A DNA stretch of 21,516 nucleotides from a virus. The stretch is from positions 1-21,516 of the IMG/VR virus record IMGVR_UViG_3300027816_000459; one strand, written 5' to 3'. This document shows positions 1 through 7,462 of this stretch, piece by piece. How positions within the stretch are numbered: the first letter of the stretch is position 1; every line of letters starts with the position of its first letter. The notes under the pieces were generated by a model. It did no database searches, was not told the DNA's origin, and saw only the letters and a list, made by a program, of their open reading frames with translations. A program made the position numbers and the translations under genes.

Positions 1-190
1 TAGTAGCGGCTACACCTTGAGCAACTGTCTTAGCTTTACCGATCTTAGTTAGATTAATGGTATCCCACTTACCTTTGTCTTTAGTAGGGTGGTTTACCAT
101 AATATCACCAGGTTCTCCTTTACCACGTTTACTCGTCTTTTTATAGACAACGTGTTTTTCACCACCTGCTGATACTCTAACCTTTCCCAT
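1..190 (-). CDS. Small basic protein, 3' end outside the window
   Basis: Reading leftward from an ATG at 188-190, an open frame runs without a stop to the window edge, giving at least 63 residues that begin MGKVRVSAGGEKHVVYKK. It is rich in Lys and Gly, with no Cys and no hydrophobic segment. The ATG overlaps the TAA of the preceding gene (TAATG), so the two are probably translationally coupled. Its place at the end of a run of small basic proteins downstream of the capsid gene suggests a virion-associated or DNA-condensing protein, but that is inference from position and charge. I do not recognise a family. The C-terminus is beyond the window. Confidence 0.7.
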   Translation of the reverse strand, partial: MGKVRVSAGGEKHVVYKKTSKRGKGEPGDIMVNHPTKDKGKWDTINLTKIGKAKTVAQGVAAT

Positions 191-438
191 TACTTTTTCT
201 TTGATTTAACAGCACCACCTTTTTTCTTAGCGGGAGCTGCACCAACAAAAGGTTTAGGAGCATTAGGATTTCCCTTGTAACCCGGTCCATACATTTGAAC
301 ACCAGTAGTAAACTTACCAGTACCTTTCGTAATAGACTCTTTACCTCTCTGCTGCATATCAGATACAGACTTTGTAGAGCCGCCCACTTTATAAGTGGGC
401 TTGCTCGACATAGTTTTTTTAGATGACATCTTTTTCAT
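190..438 (-). CDS. Small, very basic Lys/Ser/Gly-rich protein
   Basis: An 82-residue protein starting MKKMSSKKTMSSK and ending in a Lys cluster (AKKKGGAVKSKKK). It has no acidic domain, membrane segment or Cys, and most of it looks low-complexity and probably disordered. It lies in a chain of short genes downstream of the major capsid gene, 6 bases after the stop of the gene before it and overlapping the start of the next (TAATG). High positive charge and late-operon position fit a DNA- or capsid-binding minor virion protein; this is inference. No family is recognised. Confidence 0.75.
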   Translation of the reverse strand: MKKMSSKKTMSSKPTYKVGGSTKSVSDMQQRGKESITKGTGKFTTGVQMYGPGYKGNPNAPKPFVGAAPAKKKGGAVKSKKK

Positions 439-444
439 GAGTTC

Positions 445-615
445 TTACTTTTTGAGTTTACCAGTAGGAACATCACAAGCAGCTTTATTCAAACCACCCG
501 TGTAACGAGTAGGATTAGTCTCCACAGTTACAGGAGCATTCATACCACCACGATACTTGGTAGGATTAGTTACCACCGTAGGGTATTGGTTTTTGTTTTT
601 CATATGACTTGACAT
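445..615 (-). CDS. Small protein with two TNPT(K/R)Y.GG(M/L)N repeats
   Basis: A 56-residue protein from the ATG at 613-615. An upstream TTG at 637-639 would add 8 residues and overlap the previous gene by 13 bases; the ATG, 11 bases after that gene's stop, is preferred. A second ATG at 601-603 is also possible. The protein holds two copies of an 11-residue unit, TNPTKYRGGMN and TNPTRYTGGLN, then a basic C-terminus. Such short tandem units are common in small structural decoration proteins, but no specific family is recognised. It sits between the gene at 627-1652 and two basic small genes, probably in the same transcript. Confidence 0.65.
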   Translation of the reverse strand: MSSHMKNKNQYPTVVTNPTKYRGGMNAPVTVETNPTRYTGGLNKAACDVPTGKLKK

Positions 616-626
616 ATCGATATAAG

Positions 627-1652
627 TTATTGTTTCCAATGATACTCAACCTTCTTTTGAAGCTTGAGAAGAACTTGGTCATTCAAAGGATTTTTCAAGA
701 ACTCAACACAATCGCTTGGGTTTCTACCCATTTGGATTGATTCGCTGACTTCATAAATGAATCCATCAGAACGAGCCGTGATATACTTATAGAACGTAGC
801 GTCTTTCACCAATGCGCGGAGTTTCAATGTTTCCATATCAAGATCCGCTGCATCAATAAAGGATTTAGCTGCTCTATGAAGATTAGTTTCAATACCATCA
901 CCGTTAATATATCTGTCCATGTTATCATAGATCAAATCGTTCGGTGTGGATTTTTTGTACGACGCGCTGTTCCCGTCAAGTACTTTCGCAATGTAAAGCA
1001 ACTTGTTGGGGTTTTTATTGAACAACGAATCGAGCTCTGAGAGTGCTTTGTTTTTGAGTTTCTTAAGCTCAGTTTTCGTAGCAATTGTGTCAACGGCTTT
1101 GTCCAAAAAGAACTTAGGAGGTACAGCTTTAGATTTAGCTGTCTCAAGACTTGGGGCGACCATTGAGAATCCACCTGCTTCGATTGCATAGAGTTTAATT
1201 AAATCATAAGGGTCTTTAGCTGGATCAAGAATAACTTGATCATTCCCACAACGGAGTGTAATTCTATCCCAGAATTCATTGTTATCAGGACGAAGAAGTT
1301 TTAGCTTATTCCAAAACTCAGGATCATCAGGATCAACAATGTTAGCACAAAGTTCTTTCTCTAATTGAGAAACAACTTTTCTGATTTCTTTAATCTTAGC
1401 TTCTCTTTCTTCCTTGTTAGCAATGTTTTTTACTTCAGGTGCAAACTCATTAAGACCAGTAATGTATCTGCTGATTCCGTTTCTTTCGATACATGCTAAC
1501 TGTTCTTCATGAAACACACCATCATAAAGAGCCATCCCATATCTCTCCAAACCTAGGTTACTAGCTTCTGGGTCAAAATAGGGACGAATTGTCACACTAG
1601 TGCTTTTTGCACCTTCGTAAGGGACTTGTACAATAGAAATTCCTCTTGCCAT
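627..1652 (-). CDS. Putative crAss-like virion (head-associated) protein downstream of MCP
   Basis: A 341-residue protein (MARGISIVQVPYEGAK...) from an ATG at 1650-1652, with an A/T leader and no Shine-Dalgarno. It is soluble, of mixed alpha/beta character, with a charged helical stretch around residues 80-100 (EEREAKIKEIRKVVSQLEKE). No catalytic motif is visible. A conserved structural gene commonly follows the capsid gene in crAss-like genomes, and position and size fit that. The gene lies after a strong terminator that ends the MCP transcript and has its own upstream GTCAGT/CCAAC motif at 1665-1681, so it probably starts a new transcription unit with the three small genes to its left. Function is assigned by context only. 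Confidence 0.7.
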   Translation of the reverse strand: MARGISIVQVPYEGAKSTSVTIRPYFDPEASNLGLERYGMALYDGVFHEEQLACIERNGISRYITGLNEFAPEVKNIANKEEREAKIKEIRKVVSQLEKELCANIVDPDDPEFWNKLKLLRPDNNEFWDRITLRCGNDQVILDPAKDPYDLIKLYAIEAGGFSMVAPSLETAKSKAVPPKFFLDKAVDTIATKTELKKLKNKALSELDSLFNKNPNKLLYIAKVLDGNSASYKKSTPNDLIYDNMDRYINGDGIETNLHRAAKSFIDAADLDMETLKLRALVKDATFYKYITARSDGFIYEVSESIQMGRNPSDCVEFLKNPLNDQVLLKLQKKVEYHWKQ

Positions 1653-1664
1653 AATAATTATATA

Positions 1665-1681
1665 GTTGGTATTTAACTGAC
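1665..1681 (-). promoter_or_regulatory. GTCAGT-N6-CCAAC motif, site 1 (candidate late promoter)
   Basis: On the minus strand, TTTGTCAGT, six bases, then CCAAC, ending 12 bases before the ATG of the gene at 627-1652. The same two blocks recur before the genes starting at 4567 (N7) and 12112 (N8). It lies directly downstream of the MCP terminator, where a new promoter is needed. It lacks a usable Bacteroidales -7 box (TAnnTTTG), so a phage-encoded or phage-modified polymerase is possible. Confidence 0.5.
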
Positions 1682-1716
1682 AAAAAAAGATTGAGAGGGG
1701 AGAAAACTCCCCTCTC
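1682..1716 (-). terminator. Rho-independent terminator after MCP
   Basis: A perfect 10-bp stem (1693-1702 with 1707-1716) with a 4-base loop, TTTT on the minus strand, is followed on that strand by AATC and a T7 run (1688-1682). It lies 13 bases after the stop of the capsid gene and ends its transcript. Confidence 0.88.
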
Positions 1717-1729
1717 GTTCGCGTGAATA

Positions 1730-3355
1730 TTAGAAACTACCGCCGGTGATCGGATTGCGCATGACAATCTTCAACACTTTGGTAGGGTCTTTTACCCAAA
1801 TCGCAGGCATCGTTTGGGTCATCATGACACGGTAACCGTTGAACTGACCAGAAGACTGGAATCCTTGGGTACGGCCCATGTAGTCCATAGTACCATTCTG
1901 ATACCACCACTTCAATTGATTGTCCCACGAAAGCTTCAACATGAAGATGTTGTCGTTTCCAGTGTCGGTGATGTCGAAAATGATAAAGCTATAGGAGCTA
2001 AGCGGATGTCCATCAATGATCGGGTTTTCGATGTCATTTGTGTAAATGTTATCGAATGCTGGGTTCAAGACGAACTTCACGTTAGCAAGAAACGGAATCA
2101 CGTAGCTGGTGAACGCGAACCCAAAGTTCAAGTCCATACCTTTACCCGTGATTGCGCCGATACCATTGTTATCTGCTGCCTGAATAACAAGACCGGAGTT
2201 CACTGCTTCACGCTTGATCGCTTCGTTGACCATACGCATACCACCCATACCCGTTTGGACGATGAGTTGGCGCTTAGGATCTGGACCTTGGAACTCGACA
2301 CGACCAGCGTAGAAGTTGTACAACTCAGCACGGAACAACTCCAAGGAGAAGTTCGACTTGTTGTAAACACGCTTGAAGGAGTTGTCGAGCTGCTTCCAAA
2401 GACCTACAGACAGACGGATATCATCTGGACCGTCTTGCTTAACGCGACCACCATGTCCCCACATCAAGTAGGTTTCGATGTCCGTAGCAATCTTGGTCAA
2501 GTGAGCTGCTTCCATCGTAGTAAGGAAGGTGCGGGTCAAGGTACCATTACCTACTGCGCGCTTCAGGTAGTCTTTACCCATTTTGGAAGCGATATCCTCG
2601 ATCTTGGTCAACGCAGGATCAAGACTCTTATCGAAGTTCCGCCAAATTTCAGTAACAGGAACGGTACCGTCAGCGTTCATTCCACCCTTGATCATCATGT
2701 CCGCACGGGAGCTGATGGAGTAGTGAACGTGAGCTTCAGCACCACCCACGAAGTTATAGAATTCGCGGAAGCCCGAACGAGTTTGAATATCGGAGAAACG
2801 CTCACCGTACTCACCACGAGCAGATCCTTTACGGAAGATCTTCGTTTGAGGAGCAAGGTACTTGTTCTCCAAGAATTTATAGTTATCGTTGTTCACCAAA
2901 CGAACGGTGTACAAGAAACCATCCCCGAGAGGAAGGATGTCATCGTCCGTGATGTACATTTCAACGCCGTTGTATTTGTCATAGGTGATGATGTCACCAT
3001 GTCCAAATTCGCGTTTGTTAATCTTAATTCTGAAAGTCGTACCGTCGATACCTTTGGTTTCGTTCTCAGGTTCGATGTCTTCAAGAATGTAAGGAAGGTC
3101 TTGACTTACTGGGGTCTGCCACTTGTACTCACCCCGAGCATTGTCAACCATAATCACATTCTTACCACCAAAGGAAGACAACTGATAAAGCGGCATTTCG
3201 ACTTTCTGAGCCATCGCCCAAATATCGACTGGACCCATGTCCATAGGCTCCGCATCTTTCAGCATGTTTACCAGGTGGTAAGAATCTACGTGAGAACTAG
3301 CTTGGTAGTTCGTATCACGTAGAAAAATACCATTGTTTAAAACTGGTGTTGCCAT
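1730..3355 (-). CDS. Major capsid protein (crAss-like, HK97-fold expected)
   Basis: A 541-residue protein (MATPVLNNGIFLRDTNYQ...) in the canonical crAss-like place: portal, scaffold-like protein, then this gene. It has no membrane segment or catalytic motif, is rich in aromatic, Gly and Asn residues, and resembles crAss-like capsid proteins in sequence style (for example WGHGGRVKQDGPDDIR and QTGMGGMRMVNEAI near residues 310-380). HK97 fold is known for this family and inferred here. The gene is visibly richer in C and G than its neighbours, with preferred codons such as GAC, AAC, ATC and TTC, as expected for the most abundant virion protein. That bias also creates a long false open frame on the opposite strand. 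It is followed at once by a strong terminator. The leader is A/T-rich without a Shine-Dalgarno. Confidence 0.92.
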   Translation of the reverse strand: MATPVLNNGIFLRDTNYQASSHVDSYHLVNMLKDAEPMDMGPVDIWAMAQKVEMPLYQLSSFGGKNVIMVDNARGEYKWQTPVSQDLPYILEDIEPENETKGIDGTTFRIKINKREFGHGDIITYDKYNGVEMYITDDDILPLGDGFLYTVRLVNNDNYKFLENKYLAPQTKIFRKGSARGEYGERFSDIQTRSGFREFYNFVGGAEAHVHYSISSRADMMIKGGMNADGTVPVTEIWRNFDKSLDPALTKIEDIASKMGKDYLKRAVGNGTLTRTFLTTMEAAHLTKIATDIETYLMWGHGGRVKQDGPDDIRLSVGLWKQLDNSFKRVYNKSNFSLELFRAELYNFYAGRVEFQGPDPKRQLIVQTGMGGMRMVNEAIKREAVNSGLVIQAADNNGIGAITGKGMDLNFGFAFTSYVIPFLANVKFVLNPAFDNIYTNDIENPIIDGHPLSSYSFIIFDITDTGNDNIFMLKLSWDNQLKWWYQNGTMDYMGRTQGFQSSGQFNGYRVMMTQTMPAIWVKDPTKVLKIVMRNPITGGSF

Positions 3356-3373
3356 TTGAAAATATTAAATAAT

Positions 3374-4567
3374 TTATCTTTTGAAAAAGTTTTTACTTGG
3401 TCTAGCAATAGTTTGACGCTGAGGTTGTTGGTACGACTCCTCCTCTTGTGCATAGGAAGAAGATGTTTTACGGGACTCTTCAGACTTCAATTGACGAACA
3501 GTCTCTTTAACAACTTCTTTCTTAGTATTCTCACGAACTTTAGCTTTATATCCATCTGGATCTGCGAGTAACCACAAAGCTTCCGCAATAAGGGAATGGT
3601 TTGGTTCTACGTATTGGTGTTTCTCCAACAAGTGACCGAGTAGGTTTGTAGGTCTCCCAGAAATAGAGGGATATGCGGGTTGAACAAGACCTGAGAACAA
3701 CATGTTCTGAGTCTTTCTATCAAGTTTCAAACCATTGAGCTCACCAGGTTCAAGTGTTCTATATACATTGTCCATGTACATTTGAGCTTGTTGTTCCTGC
3801 ATTTTACGACGTTCTTCTTGTTCTTGAAGCTGATACTGAATTTGTTGTTCAGTCATAGCGTCAAGTTTTGGTTTGAACTTCTTAGCTTTTTCGTTCAGTT
3901 TACCAAGGTCATCCCAAGAGTTGATCTCTTCTTCAATTTCCTCAGCGCTACCAAATCTAGTTGCTTGAAGATAAGAACGAACGATAGTCCTAGCATCATT
4001 GTCATCATCAGGACTCATTGAGCGAACTTCTTCTACACTCGCCAATGTCCTAAACAATGCTTTAAGATCTGTACCACCGTTAGCTACGTATTGAGCAGCA
4101 TACTGAAGCTCCTCAGGTAATGCTTCAAAAAATTCAGCAGGAACCTGTTCACGAGCTTTTCTTTCACGCTCATTGAAATTAGCTTCTAACAATTCCTCAA
4201 AGTCTTGAAGAGAATAGTCCTCGAGAGGTTTCTCATCATCAAAAGGAATAAGAAGCTTTTTCTCAATCAGCTTGTTTGTTAGTTGAAGAACTCCGTCTTT
4301 GTTGTAGCGAGGTTTCTTTTCGGAAACTTGAGTATCGTCAATAGCTAGAACTTTCTCAATTTCCTTTTTTTCTTCCTCTTCGGGTTCATCATCCTCTTGT
4401 TCACTTTTTCTATCAAGGAAAGAAACATCAGGATTTCCACTTCTTGAAAAGACACTAGGCTTGGTTTCTTTATCAGCGGGGAGCATAACATTGTCCGCAC
4501 TGATACCGAGCATAGAATCGATATCAATATCTAGTTGTTCTACCTGTGTATTTTCTTGTACTTCCAT
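3374..4567 (-). CDS. Putative capsid scaffold / head morphogenesis protein
   Basis: A 397-residue, strongly acidic protein. The N-terminal ~80 residues carry a long Glu/Asp run (EDDEPEEEEKKEIEK), a central segment of about residues 235-270 is Gln/Glu-rich and probably coiled coil (TEQQIQYQLQEQEERRKMQEQQ), and a short basic tail ends in SKNFFKR. A charged, helical protein encoded between portal and major capsid genes, with a small basic C-terminal end that could bind capsid protein, is typical of phage scaffolds. The assignment rests on composition and position, not on a recognised domain. It is the first gene after the GTCAGT/CCAAC motif at 4579-4596 and is probably co-transcribed with MCP, 18 bases downstream. 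Confidence 0.7.
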   Translation of the reverse strand: MEVQENTQVEQLDIDIDSMLGISADNVMLPADKETKPSVFSRSGNPDVSFLDRKSEQEDDEPEEEEKKEIEKVLAIDDTQVSEKKPRYNKDGVLQLTNKLIEKKLLIPFDDEKPLEDYSLQDFEELLEANFNERERKAREQVPAEFFEALPEELQYAAQYVANGGTDLKALFRTLASVEEVRSMSPDDDNDARTIVRSYLQATRFGSAEEIEEEINSWDDLGKLNEKAKKFKPKLDAMTEQQIQYQLQEQEERRKMQEQQAQMYMDNVYRTLEPGELNGLKLDRKTQNMLFSGLVQPAYPSISGRPTNLLGHLLEKHQYVEPNHSLIAEALWLLADPDGYKAKVRENTKKEVVKETVRQLKSEESRKTSSSYAQEEESYQQPQRQTIARPSKNFFKR

Positions 4568-4578
4568 AATAAATAAAT

Positions 4579-4596
4579 GTTGGTTTTATAACTGAC
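4579..4596 (-). promoter_or_regulatory. GTCAGT-N7-CCAAC motif, site 2 (candidate late promoter)
   Basis: On the minus strand, TTTTGTCAGT, seven bases and CCAAC, ending 11 bases before the ATG at 4567. It is the second of three copies and precedes the scaffold-MCP unit. The distance to the start codon nearly equals that of site 1 (12 bases). Confidence 0.5.
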
Positions 4597-4615
4597 AAAA
4601 TCTTAATCAAAGAAA

Positions 4616-4643
4616 AGAAAATAAACTTTATAGATGATAAAGT
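4616..4643 (-). terminator. Weak stem-loop after portal, possible terminator
   Basis: A 7-bp A/T-rich stem (4625-4631 with 4637-4643, 5-base loop) is followed on the minus strand by TTATTTTCTTTTC. It lies in the 116-base gap between portal and scaffold genes, just before motif site 2. Stem stability is low, so termination would be partial. Confidence 0.35.
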
Positions 4644-4683
4644 GCATTATTTTCAAATCAAAAAACTATACATTATAACACTA

Positions 4684-7458
4684 TCAATCTTTTTCATTCT
4701 TCTTTTTACTAGCTGTTTTTAAATCAAATTGATTTTTATTCTCTCTAGCTATCTGAAGATCGGTTTGTTTCATTGCTATTTGAGCTTGTGTTTTCTCACG
4801 AGCAATCTGGTTTTTCTCTCTAGCAATGGTAGCCTTAGTATTTTCCTTACTAGATTCCATATTCATAGTTTCACGGAATTCTTCAGACTTTCTGATACGG
4901 TCCATGTTATCCATGAAATCACTTTGGAGATTCTGGTTAATGTCCTGCATAGACCCAAAACCAGATGCTTTAATTTCAGCAACAAGAAGATCTTTACGAC
5001 GATTCTTTTCAGCTTCCATAGATTGATGATCAAGCATCATTTTTCTTTCAGCTGTACGTTGTTCCATCTCCATCTGCTTCATCTTCTCTTCATGCTGCTG
5101 CTGTTGAGCTTGAGCATCTCTTGTCTTACGTTCTGTCTCTTTCAGGATGTGATTCATCTCAGCAAGAGTTTCAGACTGCATGATGTTTCCGAGATCATAG
5201 ATTGTAGCACCAGTAGTGTTATTTCCTACAATCATTTGTTTCATTTGTTCTACAAGAGAACGATGATTTGCTTTGGTAGTACAGAATACGTTTAAATCTC
5301 TCAGTAAGAGATCGGTACCGTTCATTTGGAAATTAACCTTTTCACCGGTACCTAACATGTATTGTAGGCGGAGTGATGGTTTTGTTGAATGGTAATATTG
5401 CGCTAAGTCTGTACGCATCTGATGTACCCTAGGCATTAGGTAATCAGAGTGTTGGATAAAGAATGTCTCTGTTTGAGCAAACGATCCTGTAACAGCTTGT
5501 TCGACACCTTTAGCTGTATCTGTTTGACCAATCTGCTGACCTAGTCTTTGAGGTGTGATACCGATTACTTCAAATGCTTGTTGTTTAAAGTAATTAGCTA
5601 ACTGAACCCTTGACATCATACGCTGTGTCTGTTCAAGGTTCAGTGTTTGAAAATGCTGAAAGTTCAGTGCATTCTCAGTATTAGTAATCGAGGTATCAAG
5701 CGGTAGCATCTGAAAGTTCTTCATAGCTACATATGCTTTAGCAAGATTGTTCTTACCCCAATCTTCTCCCAAAGAGTGTCTAGGAAGAGCATTCTGATCT
5801 AACAGAATAACAGTTCCTAATTCGTCGACAAGAATATCAGCAATCTGATTATTTACAATGTTATAACCGATTTGGAATGGTTTCATCAAATCGACCATAG
5901 ACATTGATCTAGTATTACGGTCATTGAAGATAGATCCTTCTACAGGAAGTTTACAACCGTAGAGAGAATTGTCCCCCTTAAATTGAAACTTAAGAGGACC
6001 GATTTTATTCTTGTCAATACCGATGTACATTGGATTAATACCCCCGGGGTTATTCATACCCCAGAACGATGGGTGGTTAGGACCAATCTTAATACCACCC
6101 CATACTTCATTAATCCAAATCCAATCTACGTGTTCACCAAAGATCAAATTGTCTTTGCTCTTATTCTTAATGAGATTGGTGTTATAAATAGGTTTGTCTG
6201 TAATCTTATAATTCTCATCGACAATATCGATGATTACTTCGCCGTCTTCTGTAATCTTGGTAAGGTGACCTACCTTTCTTTGTGATTTCCAATAAGAGGT
6301 TGTTACCCTCATAAGGAACGCCATACCCATAGGAGCATAGTCTTCACCTTCACCAAAGATCCAGTTGATAATATCACCACCAGGAGCGATAGAGTTGTCC
6401 CACATAGATGTGAACTGTCTATATGCGAGTGATGGCATATTGACGTTCCAATCGTGAGACTTAGTAGCATCATAGTAGCTACCATCGTTTTGATACCCTT
6501 GTAATGGATAACCTGCAGAACGTACAGGATAAATAGCTTCCAAAGACTCAAGCTGTTCCTGAGTCATGATGTAACCGTATTTATCAATAACGTCTGCTAC
6601 GGTAAGCATCTCAATTCTACCTACGTAGTTACCTTGAGATACATATCTTGTTTCTGGTGACTTATGGTAGAACGTAGTCACTGGGTTCCACAGCTCTACA
6701 TCATAGTCATCTTCCATCATTCGGAAGTGCCAAAACTCTCTATCTGTAATGAGCATGTCTCTGAAACCACGTTCTTCCAACTCATCCATTGAGAATCTTT
6801 CGACGTCAATCTTATGTTGGTGAGAAGCCCATTGTTCGGACATACTCCTATAATCTTTATCAAAGAAGTTTTGGATTTCAGGAAGAGACTTGATGTTTTC
6901 AGGTTTCATCTTTTCTTCCATCATCTGCTGAACTTCGGGATCTTCTTGATTTAATCCCATATTTAAGAGTTCAATCATGACTCTTTGTTCAGCTTGAGAA
7001 TAAAGTACTTCTTCAATCTGCTTACGTTTCTCCTCTAACATTTCATTATAAGAGAATTCGTCAACACCGTGATAGGTTACTTTAGTATTCCTTTTTGCAA
7101 ATTCAGAAGTAAGAACTCTGATTACGTTTGGAATAATAGGATAAAACTTAAGTTCTAATGCGCTAGCGTCTTCTTTAATGAGAGTTTCTACAAGATCTCT
7201 CATCTCATTATCATCCTCAATAAGATAGTCTGTTTTATCAATAACACCTTCGGCTAACTTGTAGTTTTTCATTAACCGACGAGCATTACGTCTAATCTGT
7301 TTCAGACCCTGCCACTCTAACCAGTCTAGATTCCATGCTGTCCACGACTCGTCTTTCTCTCCTCTAGGTAAAAACTGAATAGGTTGGGTAATACTACCAA
7401 GACGGTTGTACTCCGCTTTCGCCCCACCTTTAAGTTGTAACGCATTTAAAACCTTCAT
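4684..7458 (-). CDS. Portal protein (crAss-like)
   Basis: A 924-residue protein immediately downstream of TerL (4-base gap). The portal forms the dodecameric DNA channel at one capsid vertex and docks the terminase. The central part contains segments characteristic of crAss-like portals, including a Gln/Thr-rich stretch near residues 630-680 (TPQRLGQQIGQTDTAKGVEQ) followed by helical sequence. From about residue 770 to the end it is a long, charged, Gln/Glu/Lys-rich helical or coiled-coil tail with heptad-like repeats (IAREKNQIAREKTQAQIAMK), longer than in most tailed-phage portals and apparently an elaboration seen in this group. The start codon ATG has a fairly A/T-rich leader inside the TerL-portal junction. 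Identification is by sequence style, size and position; confidence is high. Confidence 0.88.
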   Translation of the reverse strand: MKVLNALQLKGGAKAEYNRLGSITQPIQFLPRGEKDESWTAWNLDWLEWQGLKQIRRNARRLMKNYKLAEGVIDKTDYLIEDDNEMRDLVETLIKEDASALELKFYPIIPNVIRVLTSEFAKRNTKVTYHGVDEFSYNEMLEEKRKQIEEVLYSQAEQRVMIELLNMGLNQEDPEVQQMMEEKMKPENIKSLPEIQNFFDKDYRSMSEQWASHQHKIDVERFSMDELEERGFRDMLITDREFWHFRMMEDDYDVELWNPVTTFYHKSPETRYVSQGNYVGRIEMLTVADVIDKYGYIMTQEQLESLEAIYPVRSAGYPLQGYQNDGSYYDATKSHDWNVNMPSLAYRQFTSMWDNSIAPGGDIINWIFGEGEDYAPMGMAFLMRVTTSYWKSQRKVGHLTKITEDGEVIIDIVDENYKITDKPIYNTNLIKNKSKDNLIFGEHVDWIWINEVWGGIKIGPNHPSFWGMNNPGGINPMYIGIDKNKIGPLKFQFKGDNSLYGCKLPVEGSIFNDRNTRSMSMVDLMKPFQIGYNIVNNQIADILVDELGTVILLDQNALPRHSLGEDWGKNNLAKAYVAMKNFQMLPLDTSITNTENALNFQHFQTLNLEQTQRMMSRVQLANYFKQQAFEVIGITPQRLGQQIGQTDTAKGVEQAVTGSFAQTETFFIQHSDYLMPRVHQMRTDLAQYYHSTKPSLRLQYMLGTGEKVNFQMNGTDLLLRDLNVFCTTKANHRSLVEQMKQMIVGNNTTGATIYDLGNIMQSETLAEMNHILKETERKTRDAQAQQQQHEEKMKQMEMEQRTAERKMMLDHQSMEAEKNRRKDLLVAEIKASGFGSMQDINQNLQSDFMDNMDRIRKSEEFRETMNMESSKENTKATIAREKNQIAREKTQAQIAMKQTDLQIARENKNQFDLKTASKKKNEKD

Positions 7459-7462
7459 GTCT

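Noticed and set aside
616-639. TTG start adding 8 residues to the small protein at 445-615
   Set aside because: It would overlap the previous stop by 13 bases, and an ATG lies just downstream of that stop.
1814-3322. A 502-codon open frame on the plus strand opposite the MCP gene
   Set aside because: It is an antisense shadow caused by the biased codon use of MCP; its translation has no domain features, and all neighbouring genes run on the minus strand.
4729-5295. A 188-codon plus-strand frame opposite the portal C-terminus
   Set aside because: It mirrors the low-complexity coiled-coil coding of the portal; the product is rich in Ser, Phe and Leu without recognisable features.
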